64,000 bases of DNA, taken from JASHUC01 sp963849095. GTDB lineage: Bacteria; Pseudomonadota; Gammaproteobacteria; Steroidobacterales; Steroidobacteraceae. Positions 1 through 7,631 of the stretch are shown piece by piece. The stretch lies in assembly GCA_963849095.1 (NCBI GenBank), contig CAWKGA010000008.1, positions 496,001-560,000 of the forward strand, read 5' to 3'. The position numbers and the translations under genes were made by a program. The notes below the pieces were generated by a model. The model worked only from the letters and a program-made list of their open reading frames with translations. It was not told the DNA's origin and did not search any database. Position 1 is the first letter of the stretch; every line of letters starts with the position of its first letter.

Positions 1-298
1 GCCTTGAGCCCGGAGACGTTGCTGCGGTTGATCAGATCGAGCGGTGAATAGCGCTGGTTCGAGAGGCTCCCGCCGTTCGTATACCAGCCGTCGCGCGGGG
101 GGCGGCGAGCTCACCGGCCGTGAAGGCCGGGATAGGCTCGGCGAGCGCCTCCTCGGGGCTTGCCTGCGGGACGGCAGCCAGGGCGGCCACCGAGGAGAGC
201 CCGGTCACCGCGGCGAGCATAGCCGCAGCGACGAGCGAGGCCGCCTTGCTGCGGACGGCAGGGAGATCGGAGCGCTCGAGGATCAGGCTCGATTGCAT
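1..298 (-). pseudogene. PQQ-dependent dehydrogenase, N-terminal part, apparently frameshifted and cut by the window edge
   Basis: Read on the minus strand, the frame opens at ATG 298 after a GAGG-like ribosome site and encodes a hydrophobic Sec-type signal peptide. About residue 66 the reading changes frame. From about position 92 leftwards the other frame gives DGWYTNGGSLSNQRYSPLD followed by INRSNVSGLK. This is the classic start of mature quinoprotein (PQQ) alcohol or glucose dehydrogenases. The two parts join if one base is restored in the run of six G at 97-102. Members of the family are periplasmic and pass electrons to cytochrome c or ubiquinone. The break could be a true mutation or a homopolymer error in the assembly. 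Only about 100 residues lie in the window, so the substrate cannot be judged. Confidence 0.75.
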
Positions 299-598
299 GA
301 CCGCCTCGTGGTTCGGCTCGCCGGTTTCGGCGGAGTTGACATCGCAACGTCATTCATGAGTTGCTCAAAGGCGACAGAGGTCATATTCTTGCTGGAGTCG
401 GCGGTTGAGCGCAGACTCTATCAAAAGTACGAGTCGCCTGACCGGGGAGAGTGACGAACGCAAGATACACCAACCGCCAGCGTTGAGACTCGCAGATCGG
501 ATGCGCAGAGGTTTCCGGCCGCGGCTCGCGAGTGACGAGCCGGCCGTGTGCGGAGTTCATGTCGTTAGGGGATCCGACTCCATTTGGTAGGGGAGCCA
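299..598. other. Divergent intergenic region between the PQQ dehydrogenase and the TonB receptor
   Basis: About 300 bases without a convincing gene. A consensus TTGACA lies at 336-341 on the plus strand, but no good -10 hexamer follows at normal spacing. Short inverted arms (GCAAC and GTTGC, 344-364) surround it. Both flanking genes start away from this stretch, so it must hold their promoters; none can be fixed from sequence alone. Confidence 0.5.
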
Positions 599-3274
599 AT
601 GAGCCACAAATCAATGCGGACACGGCCCGCTATAGCCGTCACGTTCAATCGATCGAAGACCGGCAAGGCGATCGCGCTTGCGACGCTCGCCTGTGCGAGC
701 CTTGCGTGCGGCGAGGTATTCGCGCAGCAGGTAGCGCAAACGCAACAGGCGCCGCAGGCGCAGCAAGCCTCGCAGGCCGGGGGGGCCGGAGCGCCGCAGC
801 TGTTGGCACAAGCGTTGACCAACCCGCCCGCGCCCACGGCGGATCAATCGTCCGGGCCGCAGGCCGACACCGGCCAGCTTCAGGAGGTCGTGGTCACGGC
901 GACGTTCCATGCGCAGAACCTGCAATCCACTCCGCTCTCGATCACGGCGATCACGGGGGCCGACCTTCAACAGCAGAACCTCACGAACGTCAATGACCTG
1001 GGCAACGAAATCCCGAACGCCTACTTTCGCACGCCGGTGAGCAACTTCGGCCCCACCGAGACCATCGGCTTGCGCGGGTTCACGCAAACCGACTTCGACT
1101 TCGCGTTCCAGCCGACCGTGGGCCTCTACGTCGATGACGTTTATCAAGGCACGCTCACGGGCTCCTCGATGGATCTGGCGGACCTGAACCGCGTCGAGGT
1201 GGAGAACGGCCCTCAGGGGACCCTGTTCGGCATGAACTCGATCGGCGGCGCGATCCGTCTCATCACGAACAAGCCCCAGGACAACGACTCGGGCTCGGTC
1301 GAAATGAGCTACGGCGAGAAGCACCGAGTCTGGCTCGTCGGCATCGGCAACGCGATCCTCATTCCCGATAAGCTCTTCGCACGCGTGGTCGCGACTTCGC
1401 GCACCGAAGACGCCGTCGGGCACATCCTCGACTTCACCTGCGAGATGAAGGCGCAGGGCCAGCCGGCGTCGGTTTACGGAACGTTGCCCCAGTCGGTGAG
1501 CCCGCTCCAGGGTACCGGCTGCGCGCTCGCCGGCCTCGGCGGCTACCAGCACCAAGGCGTGCGCTCGGAGCTGCGCTATGTGGCGACGGATAAGCTCGAA
1601 CTGAACGTGAACGCCTATTACTACCGGGAAGATGACGAGCAGCCGCTGCAGGCGCTGCTCACGCCGTACGGCGGACCGTCCGATTTCGGCGACGACCTGT
1701 ACGATGCGGGCGTGATCTTTCCGAAGTTCGGCATGAATTACACGGGCAACACGCATTTCGTCTCACCGAGCCCGTGGGACAACTACGGGACCGGCGGAAA
1801 CGCTGTCACCGGTCAGCAGAACCCCCTGCAGAATACGATCAATGAATACGGCACTTCGGCTACCCTCGACTATCAGATCGCGGACAACCTGACCCTCAAG
1901 TACATCTGGTCGTACCGCACGTTCACGGCGAACTGGAGCGCGGCGAGTGATCTCACGCCCTTCGCGCTCACGGGAGTCGACTATTTGCAGGGTCACCGGC
2001 AATTCTCGAACGAGATCAGGCTCACGGGGAACCTCTTTGATCATCGTCTCGAGTACACGATCGGCGGCTTTGACTACGATGCGCGGGCGCTCGAGACCAG
2101 CGCAAGCGCGTTCGCAGCCGATTCATATATAGGCGAACTTCCGAACTTCGAGAACATCCAAGGGTTCTCGACCAACAATGAATCCGGGTACGTCCATCTC
2201 GACTACCATCTGACGAGCAAGTGGTCGGTCTCGGGCGGATGGCGCTTCACGAGCCAGTACCAGACAGAGAAGTTCGCCCACGACAGCACGGTGGCCGCCG
2301 ACAGTGTCTATCTCCCGGGGCCCGTGGTCGAGTCGGGCAGCCGTGGGCTCTGGAGCGGCAGCATCAACTACCAGTTGACGCCGAACGTCTTCCTCTACAC
2401 GGAGACCGCGAACGGATTTACCCTCCCGGGATTCAATGCGCGAATCGAGACCATCGGTCAGGCCGAGGAGCCCGTGCCCGGCCAGTACGCGATCAACTAC
2501 GAGTTCGGCGCCAAGACCGATTGGTTCGATCATCGGCTGCGAGTGAACGGCACTCTCTTTTACGAGGACTACAAGTCGTACCTCAATCTCGAGCTGGGGA
2601 CTCAGTGCACTCCGGCGAGCTCCATCAATCCAGGAACGCCAGTTTTCGGTCTGTCGCCCTTTTCTCCCTGTCCCCCAGGAACGCCTCTTGGAAGTCTTGG
2701 TCTTCCCGGCACTTTTCCGTGGTTCTACTATACCGGCGTACCGGCCTACATGCCGGGGGCGGAGCTCGAGGTCTACGCCGAGCCGATCGATCGGTTGCTC
2801 GTGAGCTTCACCGGCGGCTGGGAGGAGTTCCACAGCAAGGACTCCGATACGACCGCTCCCGGATATATCAACCCTTCAGTGCGCCTGCAGCCGGAGTGGG
2901 ACGCGAGCGGCGGCATCCAATACGGACTCATGCTGCCGAACAACTCGACCCTGACGCCGCGGCTCGATTGGCGCTACCAGAGCTACGTCACGACCGGCGC
3001 CGAGGACGCCTTTCAGATTCCGCAGTGGCGGGTCCCGGGATACAGCATATTCAATGCGTCGCTCGTGTATCAGCCGAACGGCGCCAAGTGGCACGTCGGG
3101 TTCACGGTCGAGAACGTCTTCAACAAGTTCTACTGGGAGGAGCTCGGGGCCCCGACGGGTCTCATCGACCCCAGCGCGCCGCCAGCCGCAAGCAACCTGT
3201 CACCCTCCGTGGCCCAGGTGGGCACGCCTGGATTGCCGCGGGAGTGGATGATGACGTTCGGCATGAATTTCTGA
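599..3274 (+). CDS. TonB-dependent outer-membrane receptor
   Basis: About 891 residues. I start at ATG 599, after GGGGAG, rather than at an in-frame TTG 15 bases upstream. An N-terminal signal peptide ends near an Ala-rich FAQQ stretch and is followed by a Gln/Ala-rich spacer. The TonB-box-like LQEVVVTA comes next, then the plug domain with features such as NRVEVENGPQGTLFG and GGAIRLITNKP. The long beta-barrel closes on an aromatic C-terminus (MTFGMNF) as outer-membrane insertion requires. Such receptors import bulky or scarce substrates using TonB-ExbBD energy. Its place just upstream of a carotenoid-oxygenase-family gene suggests uptake of that pathway's aromatic or terpenoid substrate, but this is inference. 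A long hairpin follows the stop codon. Confidence 0.9.
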   Translation: MSHKSMRTRPAIAVTFNRSKTGKAIALATLACASLACGEVFAQQVAQTQQAPQAQQASQAGGAGAPQLLAQALTNPPAPTADQSSGPQADTGQLQEVVVTATFHAQNLQSTPLSITAITGADLQQQNLTNVNDLGNEIPNAYFRTPVSNFGPTETIGLRGFTQTDFDFAFQPTVGLYVDDVYQGTLTGSSMDLADLNRVEVENGPQGTLFGMNSIGGAIRLITNKPQDNDSGSVEMSYGEKHRVWLVGIGNAILIPDKLFARVVATSRTEDAVGHILDFTCEMKAQGQPASVYGTLPQSVSPLQGTGCALAGLGGYQHQGVRSELRYVATDKLELNVNAYYYREDDEQPLQALLTPYGGPSDFGDDLYDAGVIFPKFGMNYTGNTHFVSPSPWDNYGTGGNAVTGQQNPLQNTINEYGTSATLDYQIADNLTLKYIWSYRTFTANWSAASDLTPFALTGVDYLQGHRQFSNEIRLTGNLFDHRLEYTIGGFDYDARALETSASAFAADSYIGELPNFENIQGFSTNNESGYVHLDYHLTSKWSVSGGWRFTSQYQTEKFAHDSTVAADSVYLPGPVVESGSRGLWSGSINYQLTPNVFLYTETANGFTLPGFNARIETIGQAEEPVPGQYAINYEFGAKTDWFDHRLRVNGTLFYEDYKSYLNLELGTQCTPASSINPGTPVFGLSPFSPCPPGTPLGSLGLPGTFPWFYYTGVPAYMPGAELEVYAEPIDRLLVSFTGGWEEFHSKDSDTTAPGYINPSVRLQPEWDASGGIQYGLMLPNNSTLTPRLDWRYQSYVTTGAEDAFQIPQWRVPGYSIFNASLVYQPNGAKWHVGFTVENVFNKFYWEELGAPTGLIDPSAPPAASNLSPSVAQVGTPGLPREWMMTFGMNF

Positions 3275-3285
3275 TCGGGCAAAGC

Positions 3286-3320
3286 CCGACGCGACGGGCC
3301 GGCAAAGCCCGTCGCGTCGG
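3286..3320 (+). terminator. 14-bp perfect hairpin after the TonB receptor
   Basis: Arms at 3286-3299 and 3307-3320 are perfect reverse complements (CCGACGCGACGGGC and its partner) around a 7-base loop. A smaller GGGC-AAA-GCCC hairpin overlaps its left side. It begins 11 bases after the receptor stop and lies before the next gene. There is no U-tract, so it may act as an mRNA 3'-end stabiliser or partial terminator rather than a classical intrinsic terminator. Confidence 0.6.
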
Positions 3321-3424
3321 TGCCACGCTCAAGCACTCCGCTGCTCCCTCGAGCCTTCCGTTGAGTTATCATCGGAAGGCCGCTCATCGCCCGCCCGTGC
3401 CGGGCCGCTCGCAGGAGAATCGCC

Positions 3425-4882
3425 ATGTCGTCAGTTGACTTCAGAGGCCACCCGCTCTTTCCCCCGGGCTTCAACAGTCCGACGCGGTTCGAGGCGGACG
3501 TGTTCGATTGCGAAGTCTGGGGTGAGATCCCCTCGGACATCGAGGGTAACTTCTATCGCATGCAATGCGATTTCGAGTACCGGCCGCCCATGAACGAGTG
3601 GATGACCGGGTTCAACGGCGACGGCCACTTGAGCCGCTTCCGCTTCAAGAACGGCCACGTGGACTACCGGGGCCGCTATGTCAAGACCCAGCGCATCATG
3701 GCCGAGCGCCATGCGCGCAAGCGCCTGTTCGGCGTGTACCGCAACCACTTCACGGACGATCCGAGCGTCGCGCACATCAATCGCTCCGCCGCGAACACAC
3801 ACATGTACTGGCACGGCGGCAAGCTCTACACGCTCAAGGAGGACTCGCTCCCCTACATCGTCGACCCGCAATCCCTTCAGACGCTCAGCGACTGGGATTT
3901 CGACGGGCAGTGGAACTCGCAGACCATGTCCGCGCATCCGAAGATCGATCCCCTGACGGGGGAGATGATGGCGTACGGCTACATGGCGAAGGGATATCTC
4001 ACGAAGGATGTCTCGGCCTGCGTCGTGAGCCCCGAGGGCGCGGTCACCCGGCAGTGGTGGTTTCAGGCCCCCTTCCTCGGGATCATGCACGATCAGGCGA
4101 TCACGCAGAAGCACATCCTCATCCCGCTGGTGGCCCGCACGACGAGCCTCGCGCGCCTGAAGCAGGGCCTGCCGATGTGGGAGTGGGATGGGAGCCTGCC
4201 GACCATGATCGCCGTGATCCCACGGGATGGCGACTCGAAGGATGTGCGCTGGTTCAGGGGCCCGGCGCGCAACACCCTGCATTTCCTCAACGCGACGGAC
4301 CGCGGACACAAGATCACGATGGAGCTGCCCACCTCCGATGGCGAGCGCGATCCCTCGCAGATCCGGCGCTGGACGTTCAACCTCAATTCCAAGAAGGACA
4401 CCTTCGAGGAGGAGGTCGTCTCGAAGACGCCCGGCTTCCTGCCGCGCATGGACGACCGGTACCTCTCGCTCGATTACCAGTACGCATTCTTGAGCAGCAA
4501 CGATCCCACCCTCGCTCCGGACGTGAAGCGCGCGCCCGCGCTCGCGCACATGGGACGCTTCATGTCGAACGTGCTGCAGCGCCTCGATGTGAAGACGGGC
4601 GAGATCAAGCAATGTAAGGTCGATCCGGTCCTGAGCCTCCAGGAGGCCGTGTTCATCCCGCGCAAGAACTCAACGGCCGAGGGCGACGGCTACGTGGTGG
4701 CTGTCGGGAGCAACTACGAATCAACGTCCTCCGACCTGGTGATCGCAGACGCCCAGCGGATGGAGCAAGGCGTCATCGCCACGGTGAAGCTGCCCTTCAG
4801 GCTGCGAAGCGCCACGCACGGGAACTGGTACCCGGCGTCCGTTCTGCCGCCGGTCAGGGACGAGTTCGGGGAATCGCTATGA
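3425..4882 (+). CDS. Carotenoid-oxygenase-family dioxygenase (lignostilbene-dioxygenase-like), paralogue 1
   Basis: 485 residues, ATG 3425 after GGAG. The family splits C=C bonds with a non-haem Fe(II) held by four histidines on a seven-bladed propeller. The ligands are visible as H171 (SAHPKIDP), H222 (MHDQAIT), H286 (LHFLNA) and H465 (THGNW). Y105 in VYRNHFTDDP and K138 in LKED sit 33 residues apart. That is the spacing of the Tyr101/Lys134 pair that holds the phenol ring in stilbene-cleaving members (LSD, NOV1), so a phenolic alkene is a likelier substrate than a carotenoid. There is no signal peptide. The stop overlaps the start of the next, Tat-signal gene by four bases, implying translational coupling. 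The exact substrate is unknown. Confidence 0.88.
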   Translation: MSSVDFRGHPLFPPGFNSPTRFEADVFDCEVWGEIPSDIEGNFYRMQCDFEYRPPMNEWMTGFNGDGHLSRFRFKNGHVDYRGRYVKTQRIMAERHARKRLFGVYRNHFTDDPSVAHINRSAANTHMYWHGGKLYTLKEDSLPYIVDPQSLQTLSDWDFDGQWNSQTMSAHPKIDPLTGEMMAYGYMAKGYLTKDVSACVVSPEGAVTRQWWFQAPFLGIMHDQAITQKHILIPLVARTTSLARLKQGLPMWEWDGSLPTMIAVIPRDGDSKDVRWFRGPARNTLHFLNATDRGHKITMELPTSDGERDPSQIRRWTFNLNSKKDTFEEEVVSKTPGFLPRMDDRYLSLDYQYAFLSSNDPTLAPDVKRAPALAHMGRFMSNVLQRLDVKTGEIKQCKVDPVLSLQEAVFIPRKNSTAEGDGYVVAVGSNYESTSSDLVIADAQRMEQGVIATVKLPFRLRSATHGNWYPASVLPPVRDEFGESL

Positions 4883-5259
4883 GCGGCGCGGACCTCTCGG
4901 AGCCCGGAACGCCGGCGCCCTCCGAGTCCGCAGGTCTCGTGGGGACGGCCCTCGACCGCCGCGCGTTTCTCGGCACCGTGGGAGTTGCCGTGGGTGCCGC
5001 GCTCGCCGCATCGGTCGTGTCGCTCGCATCGGCCGGGCATGCCGAGCCTTCCGGGGCGCCGGCCGCGGCCGCACCGGCGCACAGGCCGTTCGTGGCGAGC
5101 CGCGCCGATGCGGCAGCCAGCCCGGACGAGCTATGGGACATCGACGACATGTGGGGCCACTGGCCGAGATACGCCCATCCCATTCCGTATGCGCGAGTCG
5201 AGCCCTCGGCCTCGGTGTGGGAGCGGATCGATCCAGTCGATCGACTACTCGTCATCTGA
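4879..5259 (+). CDS. Small Tat-signal protein coupled to the CCO gene, function unknown
   Basis: 126 residues. The ATG overlaps the stop of the upstream dioxygenase (ATGA), so the two are probably translated together. Residues 26-50 form a twin-arginine signal (DRRAFLGTVGVAVG) with Arg27-Arg28 and a long hydrophobic stretch. The mature part is short. It has an Ala/Pro-rich spacer and a C-terminal segment rich in W, Y, P and D (DDMWGHWPRYAHPIPY). I recognise no domain. A second Tat protein of similar size follows another dioxygenase of the same family at 44724, with a similar W-x3-A-x-P pattern near its C-terminus. It may be a partner or Tat escort of the dioxygenase; that role is inferred only from position and signal. 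Confidence 0.75.
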   Translation: MSGADLSEPGTPAPSESAGLVGTALDRRAFLGTVGVAVGAALAASVVSLASAGHAEPSGAPAAAAPAHRPFVASRADAAASPDELWDIDDMWGHWPRYAHPIPYARVEPSASVWERIDPVDRLLVI

Positions 5260-5307
5260 GCCTCGCGCCCGATAGGCAGGCGCGGCGGGTCGATGCAAGG
5301 GGGATTC

Positions 5308-7590
5308 ATGCGACACGGGTTCGCTCAGGCCGCGCTCGTGATGATGGGCGCGGCCGCCTGCGTGACCGGCGCCGCGACAACCGGCGCCTCCTCGGGTGCC
5401 GGATCAAGCGCTGAATCGAGCGCCGCCGTCGAGTCGCGGCTCGACCGGCTCGACGCCGAGATCACCGCGGGCGAGGACATCCTCGCGATCGAAAAGCTGC
5501 AGCGCGCCTACGGCTTCTACGTCGACAAGGGAATGTGGGAGGACGTGGCCGACCTCTTCACGCAGGATGCGGTCGCCAATTATCCCGCCGGCGTGTTCAT
5601 CGGCTGGAAGAGCATCCGCGAGCATCTGTACATGAATGTGGGAGGCAAGAAGCTCGGTGAGCTCGGCCTCGGCGACGGGCGGATCTACAACCACATGAAC
5701 ATCCAGCCCGTGGTCCATCTGGATCCGGGTGGCCAGACCGCGAGGGGCCGCTGGCGGGCGCTCGCGATGTTCGGAAACTACCCGGGCTTTGCCGTGTGGG
5801 CGGAGGGGGTCTACGAGATCCACTACCGCAAGGATCACGGCGTCTGGAGGATTCAGAAGCTCGACTATTACGACGGCTTCGGGGCCCCCTATCAGACCGG
5901 CTGGGGCGCGCCGGCGCCGACCGGCGCCCCAGCAACCGGCGCCGGCAGCCCGCGCGGGCCGGCCCCATCTGGTAGCGAGGGCTCGCGCGGCCCGGGCCCG
6001 TCCGGCGCCGCCGGTTCGCGCGGGCCCGGCCCGTCCGGATCCATGGCTCGGGTGCGGAACGTCTTCCGCCATCTCGCCCATCCGCCCGACCGGCCGCGCG
6101 ATCACTCGTGCGACGGCTTTCCCAAGGCATGCATCGCGCCGTTCGATTACACCAATCCGGGAACGACCGCCGCGGGAGCCGACGTGTGGACCGTCTCGGC
6201 GAGTGATGTCGCGGTGGGGCAGGACGCGCATCCTCACCAGGGCGACGTGCGCCGGCGCGCCGCCGAGCTCGCCCACCGGGCGATGCTGCTTCGAGATGCG
6301 CAGGAGGTCGAGAATCTGCAGCGCATCTACGGCTTCTACCTCGACCGGGCGATGTGGGACCAGGTCGCCGACCTCTTCGCCGACGGCGGCACGATCGAGA
6401 TGGGGCAGCGCGGCGTCTATGTCGGCAAGCACCGCATCCGGCAGTTCCTGAATCTGCTCGGGCACGACGGACTCACCTACGGATGGCTCAACGACCACAT
6501 TCAGCTGCAGCCGATCGTCGATGTGGCGCCGGATGGCAAGACGGCCCGCCTGCGCAGCCGCGAGCTCGACATGACCGGCATGTACGGCAAATCAGGACAG
6601 TGGAGCGAGGGCACTTACGAGAACACGTTCGTGAAGCAGAACGGGGTGTGGAAGCTCAAGTCGCTGCACTTCTATCCGACTTTCATCTCGGCGTACGCGA
6701 AGGGTTGGGGCCAGGATGCTGAGCCCGTCCCCGGCGAAAGCTCGACGCTGCCGCCGGACCGACCGCCCTCGGAGGTCTACGCGATCTACCCGAAGGCGTT
6801 CGTTCCGCCGTTCCACTACCGCAATCCCGCGACGGGTGAGCCGCCGCACTACCCGACGATCGGCGGCCCGAGCGCCGAGGCTGCGGCGGAGACCTTGATG
6901 CCAGCGGGGCCGCGATGGATTCCGCCGCGCGCCGGCAACGTGCAGACGACGCTCGCCGACGCACAGCGCACGATCGACCGCGTGAAGGACTACGACGAGA
7001 TCGAGAACCTCGAGGCCGCATACGGGTACTACCTGGACAAGGATTTGTGGGGCGAGCTCTCGAGCCTCTTCGCCGACAACGGCTCGATGGAGCTCGCTCA
7101 GCGGGGGGTATACGTCGGACGCGAACACGTCCATACCTATCTGCTGAAGGGGCTCGGGCGCGGCCACGAGGGCCCCGCTCCGAACATGCTCGGCAACCAC
7201 ATGCAGCTGCAACCCGTCATCGACATTTCCCCCGACGGTCTGCACGCGCACATGCGCGTCTACATGCTGCAGCAGATGGCTTTCGGGAGTCGTGCCTCGA
7301 TCGGCGCAGCCGTTTACGAGAACGAAGCCGTGAAGGTGGACGGCATCTGGAAGTTCTTGAGGGATCACACTTACAACACGCTCGGGGCGGACTACGCCGG
7401 CGGGTGGGTGACGGGGGCGCACCCTCAGGTGCCGGGCGAGAGCAAGACCTATCCGCCCGATACGCCGCCGACGGCGAAGGTGGCGATGTTCCCCGTGGTG
7501 TATGACATCCCGTTCCACTACTCGAATCCGGTCACCGGGCGGCGCTCGATCCCCACCCCGTGGCAGGACGGAACGGGGGCCGGTGAGTAG
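5308..7590 (+). CDS. Exported protein (probable lipoprotein) with three tandem SnoaL/NTF2-like domains
   Basis: About 760 residues. I prefer ATG 5308, with AAGGGGG upstream, to ATG 5293. The N-terminus MRHGFAQAALVMMGAAAC looks like a lipoprotein signal, though the lipobox is weak. Three modules begin near residues 50, 330 and 565 with the same pattern (LQRAYGFYVDKGMW, LQRIYGFYLDRAMW, LEAAYGYYLDKDLW), then GVF/YVG or GVFIG and a late Trp-rich strand. Each ends with a PPDRP...PFHYRNP-type tail. SnoaL-like folds serve as cyclases, hydratases, isomerases or simple ligand binders. Three in one exported chain is unusual. A Gly/Pro/Ser-rich linker separates modules 1 and 2. It lies between a CCO/Tat pair and an aldehyde dehydrogenase in one direction. 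Confidence 0.8.
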   Translation: MRHGFAQAALVMMGAAACVTGAATTGASSGAGSSAESSAAVESRLDRLDAEITAGEDILAIEKLQRAYGFYVDKGMWEDVADLFTQDAVANYPAGVFIGWKSIREHLYMNVGGKKLGELGLGDGRIYNHMNIQPVVHLDPGGQTARGRWRALAMFGNYPGFAVWAEGVYEIHYRKDHGVWRIQKLDYYDGFGAPYQTGWGAPAPTGAPATGAGSPRGPAPSGSEGSRGPGPSGAAGSRGPGPSGSMARVRNVFRHLAHPPDRPRDHSCDGFPKACIAPFDYTNPGTTAAGADVWTVSASDVAVGQDAHPHQGDVRRRAAELAHRAMLLRDAQEVENLQRIYGFYLDRAMWDQVADLFADGGTIEMGQRGVYVGKHRIRQFLNLLGHDGLTYGWLNDHIQLQPIVDVAPDGKTARLRSRELDMTGMYGKSGQWSEGTYENTFVKQNGVWKLKSLHFYPTFISAYAKGWGQDAEPVPGESSTLPPDRPPSEVYAIYPKAFVPPFHYRNPATGEPPHYPTIGGPSAEAAAETLMPAGPRWIPPRAGNVQTTLADAQRTIDRVKDYDEIENLEAAYGYYLDKDLWGELSSLFADNGSMELAQRGVYVGREHVHTYLLKGLGRGHEGPAPNMLGNHMQLQPVIDISPDGLHAHMRVYMLQQMAFGSRASIGAAVYENEAVKVDGIWKFLRDHTYNTLGADYAGGWVTGAHPQVPGESKTYPPDTPPTAKVAMFPVVYDIPFHYSNPVTGRRSIPTPWQDGTGAGE
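5944..6045 (+). repeat. In-frame tandem repeat coding a GSRGPGPSG linker
   Basis: Three units of 36, 33 and 33 bases encode GSPRGPAPSGSE, GSRGPGPSGAA and GSRGPGPSGSM inside the triple-SnoaL protein. The repeat keeps frame and forms a collagen-like flexible linker between domains 1 and 2. Confidence 0.7.
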
Positions 7591-7631
7591 AATGACCGGC
7601 CTGCCCACGAGGCCACCCGACGGAGAACACC

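Noticed and set aside
336..341. TTGACA as a promoter of the first TonB receptor
   Set aside because: No acceptable -10 hexamer follows 16-18 bases later, and it lies over 250 bases from the start. It is noted only in the intergenic entry.
3425..4882. Calling the three CCO genes carotenoid cleavage enzymes outright
   Set aside because: The family includes stilbene and phenylpropene cleavers, and the Tyr/Lys pair and neighbours favour those. No carotenoid synthesis gene is in the window.
5944..6045. A short CRISPR-like or mobile repeat
   Set aside because: The repeat is in frame, has no spacers and encodes a linker within one protein.
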